Below the pieces are notes generated by a model that saw only the letters and a program-made list of their open reading frames with translations, did no database searches and was not told the origin of the DNA. A stretch of DNA of 64,000 nucleotides from Sycobia sp. Sy_11 (taxonomy: Eukaryota > Arthropoda > Insecta > Hymenoptera > Epichrysomallidae). The stretch's first letter is position 1. Each line of letters starts with the position of its first letter. A program made the translations under genes and the position numbers. The stretch lies in NCBI GenBank assembly GCA_018907035.1, contig JACCIC010000051.1, positions 2,871,001-2,935,000 on the forward strand, in the 5' to 3' direction. Shown here piece after piece: positions 58,130 through 64,000 of this stretch.

Positions 58130-59145
58130 ATAATTATACGGGCTCCACATCTCAAAAATTATAATAAAGCTACGTCCCTGAAAAGTCGGTAGTGCAGAAT
58201 ATTTTGTTTAGTTCTGCAAATCACCGCATTTAAATTCTCTAGTATAGTCGCTGCGATTGATTCGGACTTACTTCAAGGGTATGCAGCACTCTTAAAGTAG
58301 TAGAATTATAATAGCAATTAAATAATTCTAAATTACTTTATTGTGCAATTAATGGCATATTAATATAGTAATTTTTTTAATCAAAATATAATTTAAAGAT
58401 TTTGCAGTAAAGTTCAGTACTAACATATTGTGAACCCTGAAATTGGTGAAACTGCCACGGGTAGTGCTCGCGCAGAGTTAGCGTTCGTGCACGAAGTGGA
58501 TAAGACGTCTATCAGCATCTATATTCGTTGATATGACTGCAAACGCACGCGCATAATACACTACTGTATATAGAGTTGTATATATAATACAGATGCATAC
58601 ATTTATACAATAGTACGAGTGTACGTGCACGGTGCACTTCAAATCAGTGCAGTTGTGCACTATTTTACTGCACATTGCACTTTCTGTCGCTGCGGCCGTT
58701 CCCGCTCGAGCCATGAGTGTTTATATGAAAAACGACAAAGCATAAGTGATATACATTTATATATTGTTCTAATAAAACGCGTGCTCAATACTTGATGCAT
58801 GGTGTTAAATATGTATATATTATAAACGCTTGCGGATCAGTCATCGCTGACTCGTGCCAATCGTGAATCGGGTAAGGGTGAAAGAAGAAACTTACATTCA
58901 AAGACTTTAACTAACGATTTGACATTGTTTTGACACATAACCGCATTACTGCAACAGTAGTAAAAGAAAAAGGAAGAGTTAAAAAATAGATATAAGGCTT
59001 TTGAGTGATTTTTTAGTAACTTACACGTGAAAAGAATAAGAACATTAGTAGTAAACCCGATTGAATGGACAGAATTTCTAACAAGTGATCTTAAAGATTT
59101 CGATGTGCGATGTGAACGGTTGATGGGTGAACATAAAGAGAATTG
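58130..59145. other. Intergenic region upstream of Rab8
   Basis: GC and CpG content rises from about 58,430. Words such as GTGCACGGTGCACTTC and repeated GTGCA near 58,625-58,680 stand out. No convincing coding sequence was found on either strand. It may hold promoter-distal regulatory DNA of Rab8. Confidence 0.35.
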
Positions 59146-59149
59146 AAGA

Positions 59150-59222
<73 letters not shown>
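59150..59222. repeat. (CA)n(TA)n(GA)n compound microsatellite
   Basis: Three dinucleotide tracts follow each other directly. They lie about 730 bp upstream of the Rab8 start codon. Confidence 0.92.
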
Positions 59223-59227
<5 letters not shown>

Positions 59228-59585
59228 GAAGAGAGAAGACGATAATTTTCGCACGCGCACGCACCGCAACAGCTGGCTATTTACCTCTCGCTCTCGCTCT
59301 GCCTCTCTCCCTCCCTTCCTATCTCTTTCTATTTCTTTTTCTCTCTCTTCTCCAATTCGTACACGTTTGTTATCGTGTACCGCGGCGCCACGGTGCTGTC
59401 TGGGAGGCGGCAAGCCGAAAAACTCTTCCTCGAGAATTTTTGGTCAGTGCTGCTTGCATGATTCCCTTTCTTCCACTCGGACCATACAAGTTATACGAGA
59501 AAGCAAGAAAGAAGGAAAAGGAGAGGAAGAACAAGAGATAGCCATACGGAATATCTATATATACATCACATACTCATATATACAT

Positions 59586-59596
<11 letters not shown>

Positions 59597-59640
<44 letters not shown>
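59597..59640. repeat. (TA)n microsatellite
   Basis: TA tract about 310 bp upstream of the Rab8 start codon. Confidence 0.9.
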
Positions 59641-59642
<2 letters not shown>

Positions 59643-59644
59643 GT

Positions 59645-59950
59645 GCCTCTGCACGCGATATAACACATATATCTCTTTCGTTATTACATGCGATACATGT
59701 GCATGTGTATCCGTCCTACGTAGTGCGGAAATAAATTTCGACGAGGGCGCGATAACGTCGGCGACGGTGACGACGACGACAAGGACGACGACAACGTCGA
59801 AGGTTCACCTCTCCCCCCTTTCCCCCGCACTCTCTCGTTTTTTCAAAAAGAGTGTTGTGCGTTTCCTTCTTGTGTTCAAGAGAGAAGTACTACTTAGATA
59901 GGTAGATATTTCGTGAGGTGTGCGCGTCGTGAAACAAGAGCAGCGAAGAA
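59645..59950 (+). promoter_or_regulatory. Likely promoter and 5' UTR of Rab8
   Basis: A CpG-rich segment directly precedes the start codon, with a run of GACGAC/GGCGAC triplets at about 59,745-59,795 and a TTGTGCGTTTCCTTC-type pyrimidine stretch. The ATG at 59,951 is in the context AAGAAATGGCT, which is favourable for initiation. The transcription start was not located. Confidence 0.4.
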
Positions 59951-60074
59951 ATGGCTAAGACTTATGACTATCTGTTCAAATTACTGCTGATCGGAGACTC
60001 GGGCGTCGGCAAAACTTGCGTCCTATTCCGTTTCTCTGAGGACGCTTTCAACACGACCTTCATATCCACTATCG
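59951..60074 (+). CDS. Rab8: Rab8 GTPase, first coding exon
   Basis: The exon encodes 41 residues plus one base and ends ATCG|GTATGC, a good donor. It reads [20 protein letters not shown] then [13 protein letters not shown] and [16 protein letters not shown] (residues 15-22) is the phosphate-binding loop, and Thr40 is the switch I Thr. [10 protein letters not shown] and the SEDAF segment separate Rab8 from Rab10, which has MAKKTYDLLFK and SDDAF. Rab8 is a membrane-bound small GTPase that directs vesicle traffic from the trans-Golgi and recycling endosome to the plasma membrane and cilium. The next exon, expected to start with the IDFKI segment, was not found in the remaining 3.9 kb, so intron 1 extends past the window. 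Confidence 0.95.

Positions 60075-64000
<3,926 letters not shown>

Noticed and set aside
59078..59663. Several open frames of 110-178 codons upstream of Rab8.
   Set aside because: They run through CA, TA and GA tracts and a CT-rich segment in different frames. They are composition artefacts in the 5' flank.

Overview
The window is nuclear DNA from an animal, almost certainly an insect. It has spliced genes with GT-AG introns, a very AT-rich background, many long (TA)n, (GA)n and (CA)n microsatellites, and a dense load of decayed transposons. Proteins resembling insect Cactin, Naa40 and Rab8, together with the mix of mariner, Penelope-like and ZMYM/hAT-like relics, would fit a hymenopteran such as an ant, but the sequence alone does not prove the order.

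Four host genes can be supported. (1) A secreted protein of unknown family lies on the minus strand (11,779-14,675) in two exons whose splice phases match. (2) cactin lies on the minus strand (31,016-35,039) in six exons, with an uninterrupted 623-residue reading frame. (3) The N-terminal acetyltransferase gene Naa40 lies on the minus strand (46,013-54,566) in four exons. Its last exon was found 7.4 kb from exon 3, across an intron that contains a broken Gypsy element, a dispersed repeat and a GC-rich block. (4) The first coding exon of Rab8 lies on the plus strand (59,951-60,074); the rest of that gene lies beyond the right edge.

Most other recognisable sequence is mobile-element debris. There are two hAT-like (ZMYM/DUF4371-type) transposase pseudogenes (1-951 and about 19,420-20,470). 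There are at least six Penelope-like element (PLE) relics, near 9.0-9.7, 10.95-11.23, 15.7-16.7, 20.75-22.0, 26.9-27.3 and 49.6-49.8 kb. There are four mariner-family relics (36.0-37.3, 42.5-43.1, 43.5-44.4 and 56.4-57.5 kb), the last inserted in a jockey-type LINE (55.8-58.1 kb). A non-autonomous Helitron ends at 41,627 and carries a 61-bp minisatellite. There is a truncated Gypsy element (49.95-51.75 kb), a TTAA-flanked piggyBac-type MITE (13.3-13.6 kb), a TIR-bearing MITE inside a hAT relic, and an unclassified dispersed repeat shared by 27.9-29.15 and 51.9-53.4 kb.

The most unusual structure is in the PLE relics. Several are built as head-to-head inverted pairs. Their terminal segments carry a motif resembling a hammerhead ribozyme core (CTGATGA, stem, GAAA), best preserved on the minus strand at 21,026-21,054 and present in three more degenerate copies. 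The remaining intergenic stretches are AT-rich DNA in which no gene could be supported.
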